Origin: Tubiluchus corallicola
Taxonomy: Eukaryota > Priapulida > Priapulimorpha > Priapulimorphida > Tubiluchidae
Direction of reading: 5' to 3'
Length of the DNA: 64,000 nt
NCBI GenBank assembly: GCA_030141605.1
Contig: JAQGDQ010000057.1
Coordinates: forward strand, 434,001-498,000
Shown here: in pieces, positions 12,609-22,369 of the stretch
Layout of the letters: every line of letters starts with the position of its first letter
Numbering within the stretch: the first letter of the stretch is position 1
Translations under genes and position numbers: made by a program
The notes under the pieces: generated by a model
The model's input: only the letters and a program-made list of their open reading frames with translations
Databases searched by the model: none
Told to the model about the DNA's origin: nothing

Positions 12609-15600
12609 CACATGCACAGTTTAATATGATTCACAAGACCATAAAATATAATCACTACCAAACAGCTACTAAATTTTAATACTGTGTGCTACAAAATGGC
12701 AGATTAATTATAATCAATAAAAAGTACAGCTGAAGTTTTTGTCCCTCTTCGAATAACCTCACTGCCTTGTTAATCATCACCTCTCTTAGCCTTTCTTTTT
12801 TTCGTAGTACTGTATTAACTTCATCAATTGAAGGCTCTAACACAAGGCTGTGCTCTCAGCTTTATGAATGTCATACAAGTATGAAACTTCAACCTGTACA
12901 AAAAACTATTCAGAGCAGTAATAACATGAGTTCGAAAAATCGCCAAGGGGTGCCACACTCTACAACACACTCAACACGTGGTGGAGTACCTTAATCTAGT
13001 TTAGATCGAGGTAAAGCACTTCTGAACATAATGAGAGTGCTACCTAGACCATTGATTCTGGTAGGTGTTTCCTTTCCCTTGCAGTACATGAGAAAAAAAG
13101 AATGAAGGTGATAATCTCAAGTTAAATACAGCATGTTATATGCGAATGAATTATCCGTGTGTGAAGGAATACTGTGACGTTTGATTGGAAAGACATATCA
13201 ACAGCTACCAGATGGTTGTGGATTTTATAGAACATTAGTAGCCATGATGCATCATCTACTCATTTTGCCATCCACTCATCTAGTGGACACCACTTTTTTC
13301 TTCAAAGGTAAGAATCTGTGATCAGTATGCACACTACTAGTATTCTTACCAACAGAATATGCTCTATTCCCAAGTCGCATTATTGATCCATGGCATGCTG
13401 GCTTATGTCTTGGCAGTTTTGTGTGGAAGGAAAGTATTAATATCTTCATGCAACTTCGTTTTTGAGAAGGTTCCACAATTCATCAGCCATATATAATTTT
13501 ATATATTGTTGCGATATCGCATATGTTAACTGATACCCCTTTAATAAATTGTCAAAAAATATCCCAGTTGGACTTTATGATATAGCGACTCTGATGCATA
13601 GTTTATTTCCCTCTTGTTGGTTACTGCTGAGTTCCATGTAAGCTACATCATGATCTGATATATACCAAACAGTGTATAAGTCCTTGAAATTTGGTTCTAT
13701 CAATTAGTGACAATAAAATCAAGAATGTTATCGTGACAAGTAGCGATATTCATTATTTGTCTCCACTATTTATGTTACTGCTCCCACTTATCCCACTATA
13801 TCTAGTTTTCTTAATCTATCCCAATTCAGCTTATATTCAACTTCACTTGCACCTAATAAAATCTTCTCTTTTAAATTTCTTTATTTGCTTTTCTACTTTT
13901 CTATTTCCTGTTATCCACTAGGTAACTATAGCTTAGATTACTTTGAAATAGATTATAACTTTATTAAACCATATTGGTTACAGTTAACTATAGTCATCTT
14001 GATGCAAATCACTTAACTATTAAACTTGAGTAAATTCTGTTAAATTTAATGTTACTCTATCAACTGCTCACCAGTGCTGCAATCAATCCCTGTCATTCCC
14101 GGTGAACAAAGGCATGTGTAGTTATCAGGAGACATCAGTCCAACTACGCAAGTTGATCCAGAAGCACATGGATTGTCATCCTTCTTGCAGATATATGGAT
14201 CCCTTGGCAAAATTGGCTTGCCACCACCTGCAAAAGAAAAGTAAATTCACATAAATGTAAATTGCTCTCCACCAAAATTTAATTAGAATTCCACTGACAA
14301 CTGATTTTAAAATTAGCATGTAAAGAATTATAGTATTAGTATTAGATTTAAATATCCAAATTAAGGAAATGTTTTTTTTATCTGGGAACTAGTGCAAACT
14401 GTGAACTATGAATATAATTATCTAAATTGTTTCACCTAAAAACAAAAGTAGATTCAATACTTCAAATATATTGGCTGTACACAGTGCAAGTAAATCATGT
14501 GCCTCATAACTAGCTGAACAACAGTCACAGTTGCAGAGAAAATGGTAAAAACAATTATTGTAGACTAATTGTGTTTTGTATCGTGCTAAAATAAAAGACT
14601 TGCATCAATGTGAAATGGATGAACAACTGCAACTCTTGCAAAAACTGACAAGTACCACATGTAATTTTAATCCTATAATAATGATGATGATGATGATGAT
14701 GATGATGACAATAATGCTGACAATAATAATAAACTTTGTTTAAATTCACTTTAAACTCAAAACAACACAAGCCATGAGGCTTTTGGCATGACCTGATCGC
14801 GGTATCGAACTTTCGACATCCCACATGGAAAGCAGACATGTCATCTATACACTGTACTATCTGGTAGATCTTACTTTTCTCTAACAAAATTAGACAAGCC
14901 CCTATGCAACAAATCAATCTTCTTAGTCAGAAAGGATTATAAAATTACAGAATGTAAATAAAGTCTGCATAATACTAAAAACAAGCCTACTGAAAAACTA
15001 GCTTAAAGGTTACAATAGTTGAAAATTTGTTCACGATTCTCTTGTATTGATGCAATTCGTCCTGCATATTATATATCCTCAAAACTTAATTCATGTCCTG
15101 GTTTAATAATAGGGAGCTTCCCTACAGTCACAGAATGCTTTTCGTGGTCAAGATGATCATAGACTAGAATTATTTGTACTCCAGACAGCATTCTACAATC
15201 ACAAGCTAACCATAGAATTTTTGTACAGTTTCTAAACAATTCCAAGCTGGAAATCATAGCACTAACACATGTACTTTAGTTTGTGATTGTGTGTTTTGTC
15301 TTGCCTCATTAGGCCTAAAAAATTTAAATCATTTAAATTTTTCAGAGAATTCATCTGTAGAGTCGAGGACATAAGCAAATTTAAACATACCTGGTATGAT
15401 TCTTCTCTCTGATATTAATGGGCTTATTTAGTTTAAGTCAGCTTCTGGGTCAATGCTTAATGTAAGCTGACTAGCCTATAATTGTATACCATATCCATAA
15501 AATAAGTGACAAATGTAAGATAAGATAAGAAAATATATTTATCTTATCTTATCTTATGTTTGTTTGTGATGGTCCCCCATCTAGCAGATTACTGCTACTA

Positions 15601-16958
15601 ATTATTTTTCACTTTAAGTATTAACCTAAACGGTATCACGAATTGTTTACCTAACGATTGATAATATTGATGTATTGATTTTAATGTTCCAATCTTGTGC
15701 TGCCATCTTTAGTCAAGAGTAGCATTATTTTTGACGAAGTTATCCATTAAATGAAGCCATTTTCTGTTAAGCTACCTTAAATATGTAATTAGGCACAAGA
15801 AGATGAAATTCGTTTCGTTTCAACATCACTTGTATTTTTCAAGCGAAAATACATTTAGCAACAATTTTTTTCATGATAATACTATGCCCGTCTTTGAACA
15901 AATGTGAAAGCTTCGTCACTGTACTACTGAGGTCACTTCACCCAGAACTCCTTTCTGATTGGTCGGCTAGCTTATTGGCCTACGTGGCAGAGAGTAAAAT
16001 GGCCGTGTGGAAAAATGGTCAGATATAACTATATCATGGTTTCTTTCATACGATGATTGAACGAGAATGGATGGTTTGTTCATTATTATGTTCTTATTCG
16101 TTGGTGAACGATGTTCTTCTTTTGCTGGTGAAACTCCGTCAGTTACACAATTACTGAGAGACGTTTGTTAAATTAGACATTCATTACATAGCCTAATTAC
16201 CTTTACGTTGGATGAAGATACTGTCACCTTTGACTTCACGTTCGATGGTCTAAATCGCTTCCGTTCTGCGTGGGAACTCGGAGGAGATGGCCTTCTTATT
16301 ATCCGATCTCCAGAGACTCTATTCTGTGTCCTGCCAGTTTGATGGAAAGCTGTGGAGATTTCCTGGAAAAGGCTACCTGCTGCTTACGAAGTAGACTGAC
16401 AGAGACGCTAACTTAGCCAACTTCCATTGGAGACCGAATTCTGCTGCATTACTACAACGTGCGTGAGGAAGGACCGGTCCTACCCAAGTACTGGAGAAGA
16501 CCTCGCCTTGTAAACTACTATTTTGTTAATGTTGTTTGCTGAAAGACTGTTTTTTTATAATGTCCTGTACAATGTTCGCTCTGTAAATTGAAATAATAAT
16601 CCTGACACTTATCTATAAAAGCAAAAATAATTTGCAAATGTGTTTTATTGTCACAGGATGTTACATTGTTCAACAGGTTATGGATTCTACACCACACCAT
16701 TAACATCTAAGCCTACACGTTATGTCGGGAAATTCACATACTTGACCGGAGAGCTTGACAATTTTTTACTAGATGGCTTGAATGACTTAGCATTGGACAC
16801 ACAACCTCCCTCACTATTTCTTTTTTTTGTGAACTGAAAACAGACTGTTAACCTTTAAGCATACCTCCATGTACAAATGGCTTATGCTTCACACCCAACT
16901 TCACAATATTCACCATTAAGAAAACAGCAAACCATAGTTGCATTTGCACGGCTAACAT
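983..16958 (-). CDS. EGF-repeat/WAP-domain single-pass membrane protein, complete gene (10 exons)
   Basis: Coding exons in transcript order: 16958-16865, 14227-14072, 12498-12385, 9755-9636, 8738-8625, 6149-6030, 5884-5771, 5560-5444, 2691-2578, 2055-983. They sum to 2136 nt, or 711 residues plus stop. Every junction is phase 1 with AG/GT borders, and all frames stay open. Predicted order: signal peptide (about 1-25), eight EGF modules one per exon (about 43-354), six more EGF modules in the last exon (355-587), a Thr/Ser-rich linker, a WAP four-disulfide core (613-655), one transmembrane helix (675-698) and a 13-residue cytoplasmic tail. Several EGFs carry the calcium-binding start (D/E)-x-D-E-C (exons 3, 5, 7, 9, 10). 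EGF plus WAP plus a membrane anchor suggests an extracellular adhesion or ligand protein. There is no DSL domain, so it is not a typical Notch ligand. I recognise no named orthologue. Uniform phase 1 would hide a skipped EGF exon. Confidence 0.85.
2578..2691 (-). CDS. EGF/WAP gene exon 9: calcium-binding EGF
   Basis: 114 nt, phase 1/1, acceptor TTTCAG, donor GTATGG. One EGF: EIDECAFRPCFHESTC, FICLC, GYNGDRC. It resembles exon 5 in both start and end (GYNG-x-RCENG), suggesting duplication of an exon pair. Confidence 0.88.
2955..3133. mobile_element. Short pogo/Tigger-like MITE (179 bp)
   Basis: Begins CAGTCCAACCTCTTTATAT and ends, inverted, with ATATAACAAGGTTTGACTG. Both ends abut a TA dinucleotide (2953-2954 and 3134-3135), as expected for a TA target duplication. 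CAGTC-AACCTC ends are typical of Tigger/pogo elements. There is no coding content. It lies in intron 8 of the EGF/WAP gene, not far upstream of exon 9. Confidence 0.65.
4136..4365 (-). pseudogene. Non-LTR retrotransposon C-terminal fragment
   Basis: The minus strand encodes WRKFIERVQRQIR, then GRKGRLETTWRF, KERPCTSWQTR and ASHADREA before a stop. The pattern G-R-x-x-x-T-W-R followed by W...A...DR is familiar from the region just after the reverse transcriptase domain of LINE proteins. No RT core is preserved nearby. It lies in the large intron 8 of the EGF/WAP gene. Identification is by pattern only. Confidence 0.4.
5112..5142 (-). repeat. Degenerate hammerhead-ribozyme-like core
   Basis: The minus strand reads CTGAAGA, a region able to form a weak wobble stem (CAGTC with GGTT), then GAAAC. 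Hammerhead cores are CTGATGA - stem II - GAAAC. One base of the first box differs, and a few extra bases precede GAAAC. Such motifs occur in Penelope-like elements and retrozymes. It is probably inactive. Confidence 0.25.
5444..5560 (-). CDS. EGF/WAP gene exon 8: EGF
   Basis: 117 nt, phase 1/1, acceptor TTTTTAG, donor GTATGA. One EGF: GICASNPCRNDGTC, then YFCGCSLGFTGYNC. Confidence 0.86.
5771..5884 (-). CDS. EGF/WAP gene exon 7: calcium-binding EGF
   Basis: 114 nt, phase 1/1, acceptor TTTTAG, donor GTAGGT. One EGF: ETDECESQPCLNGGTC, then FECLC and YFGPHC. Confidence 0.86.
6030..6149 (-). CDS. EGF/WAP gene exon 6: EGF
   Basis: 120 nt, phase 1/1, acceptor GTTTCAG, donor GTAGGT. One EGF: FDKCINNYCFVDSTC, FKCICPRGVTGTFC. 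The six cysteines are present, and the NGG turn usual between C2 and C3 is replaced by FVDS. Confidence 0.82.
7575..7612 (+). repeat. GAT trinucleotide microsatellite
   Basis: Imperfect (GAT)n run in EGF/WAP intron 5. Confidence 0.8.
8625..8738 (-). CDS. EGF/WAP gene exon 5: calcium-binding EGF
   Basis: 114 nt, phase 1/1, acceptor TGTGCAG, donor GTATAA. One EGF with EIDECSSGPC, ATC, YVCLC and GYNGQRC, of the calcium-binding type. Confidence 0.88.
9636..9755 (-). CDS. EGF/WAP gene exon 4: EGF
   Basis: 120 nt, phase 1/1, acceptor TTTGCAG, donor GTAACC. One EGF: DIGFCSSAPCKNGGRC, then YNCSC and GTTGYNC. It lacks the DEC calcium motif. Confidence 0.88.
10858..11547. mobile_element. pogo/Tigger-like DNA transposon, non-autonomous (690 bp)
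   Basis: The left end CAGTTAACCTCGGATATAAG is mirrored at the right end (CCTATGTCCGAGGTTAACTG), with about 18 of 20 bases matching. TA flanks both sides (10856-10857, 11548-11549). Copies of the CGGATATAAGG motif recur inside (for example near 10991 and 11491). I find no transposase frame. It sits in intron 3 of the EGF/WAP gene. Confidence 0.75.
12385..12498 (-). CDS. EGF/WAP gene exon 3: calcium-binding EGF
   Basis: 114 nt, phase 1/1, acceptor CTACAG, donor GTATGT. Encodes a single EGF beginning DIDEC with KPCKNGGTC and the aromatic YYECLC. The D-x-D-E start and central Tyr/Phe match the calcium-binding EGF signature. Confidence 0.88.
12574..12607. repeat. TA dinucleotide microsatellite
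   Basis: Uninterrupted (AT)n run of about 34 bases just upstream of EGF/WAP exon 3 in transcript order. Confidence 0.9.
12640..14040. other. EGF/WAP intron 2, no feature identified
   Basis: Apart from the splice sites I see no conserved motif here. Short open frames on both strands lack domain features. Confidence 0.4.
14072..14227 (-). CDS. EGF/WAP gene exon 2: linker plus EGF module 1
   Basis: Acceptor TTTTGCAG at 14228, donor GTGAGC after 14072, phase 1/1, 156 nt. It encodes GGKPILPRDPY then a six-cysteine EGF (C..DDNPC..GSTC..YTCLC..GMTGIDC). The long preceding linker fits a first module placed just after a signal peptide. Confidence 0.85.
14670..14870 (-). mobile_element. tRNA-derived SINE-like unit with trinucleotide tail
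   Basis: Minus strand from 14870: a tRNA-like head with an A-box-like GATAGTACAGTG, an anticodon-arm-like TGCTTTCCATGTGGGA, and a B-box-like AGTTCGATACC ending near 14801. A body follows, then an ATT/ATC-rich microsatellite tail at about 14735-14677. Head-body-microsatellite is the usual SINE build. It has drifted too far to be a functional tRNA gene. It lies in intron 1 of the EGF/WAP gene. Confidence 0.55.
15512..15557. repeat. Short inverted repeat of AAGATAAG units
   Basis: AAGATAAGATAAG at 15518 faces CTTATCTTATCTTA about 12 bases later, so the strand can fold into a hairpin of about 15 pairs. Low complexity; no function inferred. Confidence 0.6.
15958..15978 (+). promoter_or_regulatory. 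Paired inverted CCAAT boxes (possible NF-Y promoter)
   Basis: Two ATTGG motifs, at 15958-15962 and 15974-15978, are 16 bases apart. An AAAATGGCC motif resembling a YY1 site follows about 20 bases downstream. The surrounding 15.9-16.5 kb is less AT-rich than its neighbours. Together this suggests a promoter reading rightward, towards the signal-peptide exon candidate at 16067. Motif evidence only. Confidence 0.35.
16067..16127 (+). CDS. Candidate signal-peptide exon (possible exon 1 of the Ig receptor)
   Basis: ATG opens a classic 20-residue signal peptide, MDGLFIIMFLFVGERCSSFA, then G before a GTGAAA donor: phase 1, exactly what the acceptor at 24632 needs. The joined codon would be GAT, continuing into EHVTLGSS. 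Against it are an 8.5 kb first intron and its position inside intron 1 of the oppositely transcribed EGF/WAP gene. The same frame can also be read on to a stop at 16169-16171 and, past that single stop, stays open to 16342, so this may instead be a decayed unrelated gene. Short upstream ATG frames precede it. Confidence 0.35.
16172..16342 (+). other. Unassigned coding-like stretch in frame with 16067
   Basis: After one in-frame TAA at 16169-16171 the frame runs 56 codons to TGA at 16340-16342, including TLDEDTVTFDFTFDGLNRF and ELGGDGLLIIRSPETL. The composition looks protein-like and is less AT-rich than the flanks. I recognise no family. It may be a decayed gene, 5' UTR or chance. Confidence 0.2.
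16865..16958 (-). CDS. EGF/WAP gene exon 1: start codon and signal peptide
   Basis: Minus-strand ATG at 16958-16956 opens 31 codons with a hydrophobic core (LWFAVFLMVNIV) followed by KLGVKHKPFVHG. The exon ends ...CAT GGA G before GTATGC, a phase 1 donor that matches the phase 1 acceptor at 14228. An in-frame stop just upstream (ATG GTA TAG in another frame, none longer in this one) leaves this as the natural start. It was too short to be found by ORF length alone. It rests on signal-peptide character, donor and phase, not on homology. Confidence 0.7.
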
Positions 16959-17048
16959 CACTGTTTACCTATACCATGAAAAACAAACAAAAAAGAGAGC
17001 ATTATTTTCATAAAAAAAGAGTGGGTAAGAGTAATGATTAACTATATA

Positions 17049-17430
17049 CAGGGTGTCGATAAAGTCTCTTCACAATTTAAAAAATATAATACAAAAGTGG
17101 TTGTCAAAGTTTTTAATCACATTGTGCATGTGTATTTCAGGTATCCTGTTGATAAAATAGGTACTAGTGTTAAATGAACCCTTAAAAATGTCTACTCCTC
17201 AAGGTAAGGTACAATGAGTGTTATTGTTTATTGAAACAAAATCGGATACGCAGACTCAGAGAAACTACAGAACTAAGTATGGAAGAGATCTATCGTCACG
17301 TCAGTCAATTCGTACATGGCACAAGAAATTTATGGAGACATGAACTTTTAATAGATATCCGGTAGGCGGTATTGCATGGTTAAGCAAGTGAATAGGTACA
17401 ATTAAAAAATCCATTCAGAATATAGCACCA
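17049..17430 (+). pseudogene. mariner/IS630-like transposase relic
   Basis: Starts at a terminus-like CAGGGTGTCGATAAAGTCTC preceded by TA. From ATG at 17188 the frame encodes MSTPQGKVQ, stop, VLLFIETKSDTQTQRNYRTK, then SRQSIRTWHKKFMET, stop. The phrase FIETKSDTQTQRNYR...SIRTWHKKFMET is the N-terminal helix-turn-helix region seen in insect and invertebrate mariner-like elements. At least three in-frame stops make it inactive. No catalytic DDE region follows, and no matching right end was found. Confidence 0.6.
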
Positions 17431-18480
17431 AAAATTTAGGCTAACATTTACATGGTAACCATCCATGTAAATTAAAGCTGCCAATTTCAAGAAACAGGTA
17501 AATGTTCAATAATGAAAATATGACAGTTATTTCCCAAAACGAAACGCGACGTACCTTTAAAGAACGCAATAGCCAATAGCAAGTTGTTCAATGACCTGGA
17601 CGCAAAAAGGCTTGCAATATAGTACTAACGGAAAGGAAGCAAAGTCTTGCTGTAACTTAAAAAGGAAGTCCAAGCTAACATTCAGTTACTAATAGTTTGA
17701 GGTGCGTTAGAATTACGTTTCTGGTGAAAACAGTTCTTCAGCATCTCATGCAGCAACTGCAGAAGACGGCAGCGTAACCACATAATCCACATAAACGCAA
17801 AACTGCACATGTCGCCAACTTTCTCTGGCGGAATCACACTTCAGACTAAGTTTATTTTCTCGTTTCATAAAATCAGTCACCGTCTAGTTTGGTTATTTTT
17901 TCGCGCTAACAATTTTTTAATAAATATGAAACTCCGCGAGTAGGGTTTCAACTACTTCAACACTTTTGAGCATTCAGTTAGGTACTTCTATCTAACTTTT
18001 TCTTGTTGATAGTTAATTTTCTAAACTGAAGTAACAATTAAAGAGAATTTTATATTTAGAAACAAAAATTGCATTTCTATTTTCTACGGGTTTTACTTTG
18101 TTTTTCTTTCAGAAAATTTTTATTCTTTTCATTTTAGAACACGTGAATACACGTTTGAAACATCTCTTTAATGATTTTATAGTCTGCTAATAGTGGGCAT
18201 AATTATGTAGAAACTTAATTATTAAAATCTTAATATCTGGATTTAAGAGGAGTCTATATTGTTTAGTATGCTTCCTAATAACATCTTTCTGGTTCCATTA
18301 TCTGATTTTGACAAATTGTAATACCAATTTATATTAAAGTTGCCCATGCAAACATAACACGGGAATTCTCACCCAGTCCGGACACTTGTAAGGATTGACA
18401 GATTGAGAACTCTTTCTTGATTTAATGGATGGTGGTGCATGGCCTTTATAAGTTGGTTTTTATAGCCTCGCATATTTGAC
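17431..18480. other. Intergenic, nothing recognised
   Basis: Between the mariner relic and the SINE-like unit I see AT-rich sequence with no coding, RNA or repeat signature. Confidence 0.4.
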
Positions 18481-18487
18481 TCAAGCA

Positions 18488-18740
18488 ATATATATATATA
18501 TATATATATATAGCTCAGTGGTAGCGTGTTCGCTTCCCAACTGAAGAGGTTTGGGTTCAATTCCCGTTTGACCAGATTCTACAAATGATATAGAAAAGGT
18601 ACAGGCTTGTGGGTTTATTATCAACGTAACATAGGTGATAATAACTAAATCATTTATTGTTACTATTATTATTATCATCATCATCATCATCGTCACCCCC
18701 ACCATCATCATTGTTGTCGTTATCGTCGTCGTAGGTCATC
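18488..18740 (+). mobile_element. tRNA-derived SINE-like unit with (ATT/ATC)n tail
   Basis: A (TA)n run leads into TAGCTCAGTGGTAGCG (A box at 18511-18521) and GGTTCAATTCC (B box at 18554-18564), correctly spaced for a pol III internal promoter. Between them, TTCGCTTCCCAACTG resembles a glycine-type anticodon region but does not pair well. About 80 bases of body follow, then ATT and ATC trinucleotide repeats at about 18664-18740. The 5' acceptor strand is missing, so it is not a functional tRNA gene. Confidence 0.6.
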
Positions 18741-18899
18741 ATCATCGTTATTAATATATATAAGCTTTCATCATTTTTAAATACAAAGAACTTTATTGTG
18801 ATTCTAAAAATTACTTTTAAAAGTACTACAGTAGTCACTGCTTAATAGACTTACTTTGGGACCGACGTTTTGACCCAATTAACCGATGGGTATAATGTT

Positions 18900-21100
18900 A
18901 CAGATACAGAAGTAGTCATCAGCTTACTATGCACTGCAATGGTTTTTAATGAATTTTAGAAACGAACTAGTCCCTAAATTCCTTTGTGCAGTTAAAAATT
19001 AGAAAAAATATTTTAAAATGTTAATTATGTGTAGTTCCAACAAGAGCAAGTGACTGTTCTGCATATATTGGGTGAATTACATTACAGCTGTTTCTTAAGA
19101 AACTGTGTGTAGAGTGTTTATTATATAACACACTGATTGTCATCTTCAGTATGTGTGTAATGCATGGCACAGTGTTTTTGTACATCATTTGAACTTATTT
19201 TTTCATCAAATATAAATTGTTTTAAAGCACCCATTTATCAGGCCTGCACATTATATTGTGTTATTGCACATATAGATATGGAAACCCTATCACTCTATGT
19301 TGCCGTACGTCTTTCTGCAATGTCATACGGAAAAAAACATGACATTAACACTAATTTGGTGGAAAAGGCTACTGTACAGACAATCTTCTTGGCAGTCTTA
19401 TTTACAATGAAATCGGGACTTCAATTAGAGTTTAACTTGTGTACAGTTCCTTCTCATACATTCATTTTAAATTTATTGATTAAATGATGTATAGAGTGAG
19501 TGTCCTTTAACAATTTTGCAACAAATGACAAGATCAGCAGTACATCAACATGGTAAGACATTAGTGCATCTCCATCAAAGGCTAACCTCGCACTGTAACA
19601 TCTATTTGGAGTTTTCTCACATGCTTATTGCAGACTGTGTCATATATTGTGTCAAATCACATTATAGATGCAAATTCTGAAATAGGACAAAAACAACTTT
19701 GTACAGAGAAACTACAGCAATGGCAGATCTTAATATTGAACTTGCCTGAACTATTATGATGAATATGAACAGTCCACTTTAAGTCATTGAATACATACAT
19801 GCCTAGATCATCTGCAACAGAGTTCTCTTCAATGACTCCATGAGTGATCATTACCATGAATACAACTATGGTATGTGATATTTGTATTTCGATCACACGT
19901 AATAAGCAACTTTTATTTTTCTTAAGTTGCGTCAACCATTCATTGCACCATTAAACGTATTCATTTTCATAGAGGTTATTTGTAAAATACATTATTTGAA
20001 GTCACCCTGTGTGGGTGATAGGGGTAAGATTATCAAGAAATAAAGGAATGTCTGTACCTGATTAAGATTATCAACAAGTAAAAGGACATACAGTTAATAA
20101 AATCATTTTTTTGGTTATAAAAATAAGAAACCATTAGCCTAGCTAGCTACAAAGTATCAGTACCAAATAAAGACGAATCATCAAAAAATTAATCCAGTCA
20201 TTAAATTTTTAGCAGAAATGTAAATTAGTAGCAACAGAATGATTAATTTTAGTAAAATAGTCATTTTTTTTTAAAATTCACCCAGAATCGACAAAGGTTC
20301 CAGCCAAAATTCACTTGTAATGTTAAAAATATTATACATTCCATTCCCATGTCTGTGTTGTTTTATTCAGCAGGTATTTATATGCAGCTGGATATGCAAA
20401 ACAAAACGCAATTTGGCCACCGGTACCGGTATTTTCACTATTTTCGTAAACTGATCTTCCACAGGGCTCCCGCACATTGTGGAGATGATAGTGAAAGAAC
20501 CAAGTTTTTTACTTTTAACTATGCTTGCTTGTTCGTGCGCGAAAATGCGCGAATTATGAAAACAAGCGTATCACGTGAAAATACCCTGAAATGGTACGAA
20601 GGCAAGCTGAATTAGTTTATATACGTGCTTATCAGCAAATTTATGTTATTTTTCAACAAAGCATTTGCAATTTAATTAACGAAATTAATGCCGGTAGCTC
20701 GCTGATTTGTCGGCATCTATGCTTGCTGAAGTATTTACGGAACACCTTTCTGAGTTGAGAATAGGTTTACTTGGCACACAGAATCACTACGCCTAAATCT
20801 GATGTAAGTCTAACCACAGTAACAACTCGTGGCGAGGGTTTGATAGGGAGCCAAATTCCGTATCTATATTCGCCTGCGTCATAGATATTCAGATATTAAG
20901 TGTACCTCATTCGTGAACTATTTTTTTTAAAACTAATACTATAGTATTATTAGTAATAATACAGTATGCCATCCGGCTCACCCTTGGCATAACTAATTAA
21001 TATAAACATAACAATGCCTTAAGTCTGTCGAAACTAACTAAAATACATTAACGTAAAGCCTTGTAAAAGCTAGCTGAAATATGCGGCTAGGCTTCCAACG
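18900..21100. other. Intergenic, nothing recognised
   Basis: Open frames near 19164, 19657 and 20349 lack domain features and flanking splice logic. I regard the stretch as non-coding. Confidence 0.4.
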
Positions 21101-21109
21101 AGACCTTTC

Positions 21110-22190
21110 TGTACTCGATTTCTTCAAGGCATTCTGGTGAGCCATGGGTGTTTAATGGAGAAACTGCACTCGTTTGGTGTTGGTGGCAAGTTGAGCACCT
21201 TGATGCAGAACTTCCTTAGTGATTGAACTGATGGCGCATCTTCGACTAGAGCCACTAAATCTAGAGTTCCTCAAAGATCCGTACTCGGCTTATGCCTATT
21301 CCTGTTTTATATGAATGACATCACTGAAGGTTTGTGGTCTGAAGTGTGCATCTTTGCTGATGACACCATGTCTTATTTAGTAGTAAAAAATGAACAAGGT
21401 GCTAGAATACTCCAAGAGGATCTAGACTTTCTTGTAGCTTGGTCACACAAATGGAAGGTAAAATTTCATCCTGACAAGTACGAGTTCATCAGTATAACAA
21501 GTAAAAGGAACCCAGTAAGATATCAATATTTGCTCCATGGAGATTTGGTAAAGCATGTGGACTCAGTCAAGTACCTTGGTATCAATATCTCACGCGAACT
21601 AATCACGAAGATCGGATTGTATCTAAAGCTAACTCTACTCTGGACTTTGTATGTCAAGAAAGAAAGAATTGCCATACATGAGTCTTGTGCACCAAATGCT
21701 TGAGTATAACCAGACTTTATGGAATTTGTACACTGTCATTTTGGTGAAAAAGATGGAATCGGTTCATAGGAGAAATGAACCATTATACGAGAACATTAGG
21801 TGTGACTGCCATGATGACTCAGTTCAACTGGTGTCTACTTACTTGAATGACTCAGGACATGGCTAGGCTCGTAACATTCTGCTGTCGAAATGCTTCTTCA
21901 GTCAAAATGTCACACTATTCCTTCGTGTAAGGAAAATTCATAACTTTGTGTATAATACAATATGCTACTTGCAATTATCGCCTTCATACTTAATTCCCAC
22001 TTACAGTAAGGGAATGGAACCATTTATCAGAATCAACAGTCCAGTTTGACACTGTTATTCTGTTCAGGAGTGCCATACACTCGATCTAAACTGCATTAAG
22101 GTACCAGACCACATGTATAATATGGTGTAGGCTGTGGCACCCCTACCTTGTCGAGCTTAGGAATTCTTCTTTCTTTTTCTTACTGCACCA
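21110..22190 (+). pseudogene. Non-LTR retrotransposon reverse transcriptase, decayed
   Basis: The translated pieces follow the RT domain in order. They include a DFxKAF-like start near 21118, GCLMEKLHSFGVGGKL, SRVPQRSVLGLCLFLFYMND, the catalytic block FADDT at about 21353 (the usual YADD with Phe for Tyr), KVKFHPDK, and VKYLGINIS. After a frame change come LPYMSLVHQMLEY, YTVILVKKMESVHRR and a C-terminal tail. The RT of LINE elements has exactly these blocks. Stops and at least one frameshift near 21640 disable it. The 5' half (endonuclease) is absent. Confidence 0.8.
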
Positions 22191-22369
22191 TGGTAAATAC
22201 TTTCTGTACTGCATGAAATTTTGTGCTAGCACGACATTCACAATGCTGAGAACTTAGCCATGTGTTAGCTTAAATTTTGTTAACACATTACCAAGAAGAA
22301 GAAGAAGATTAAATGTACTAGTACAAGTTTGTACATTGATGAGGCACACAGATATACATCAATGAAGTG

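Noticed and set aside
18511-18573. A functional tRNA-Gly gene
   Set aside because: A and B boxes are present, but the acceptor strand is replaced by a TA repeat and the anticodon stem does not pair, so a SINE head is more likely.
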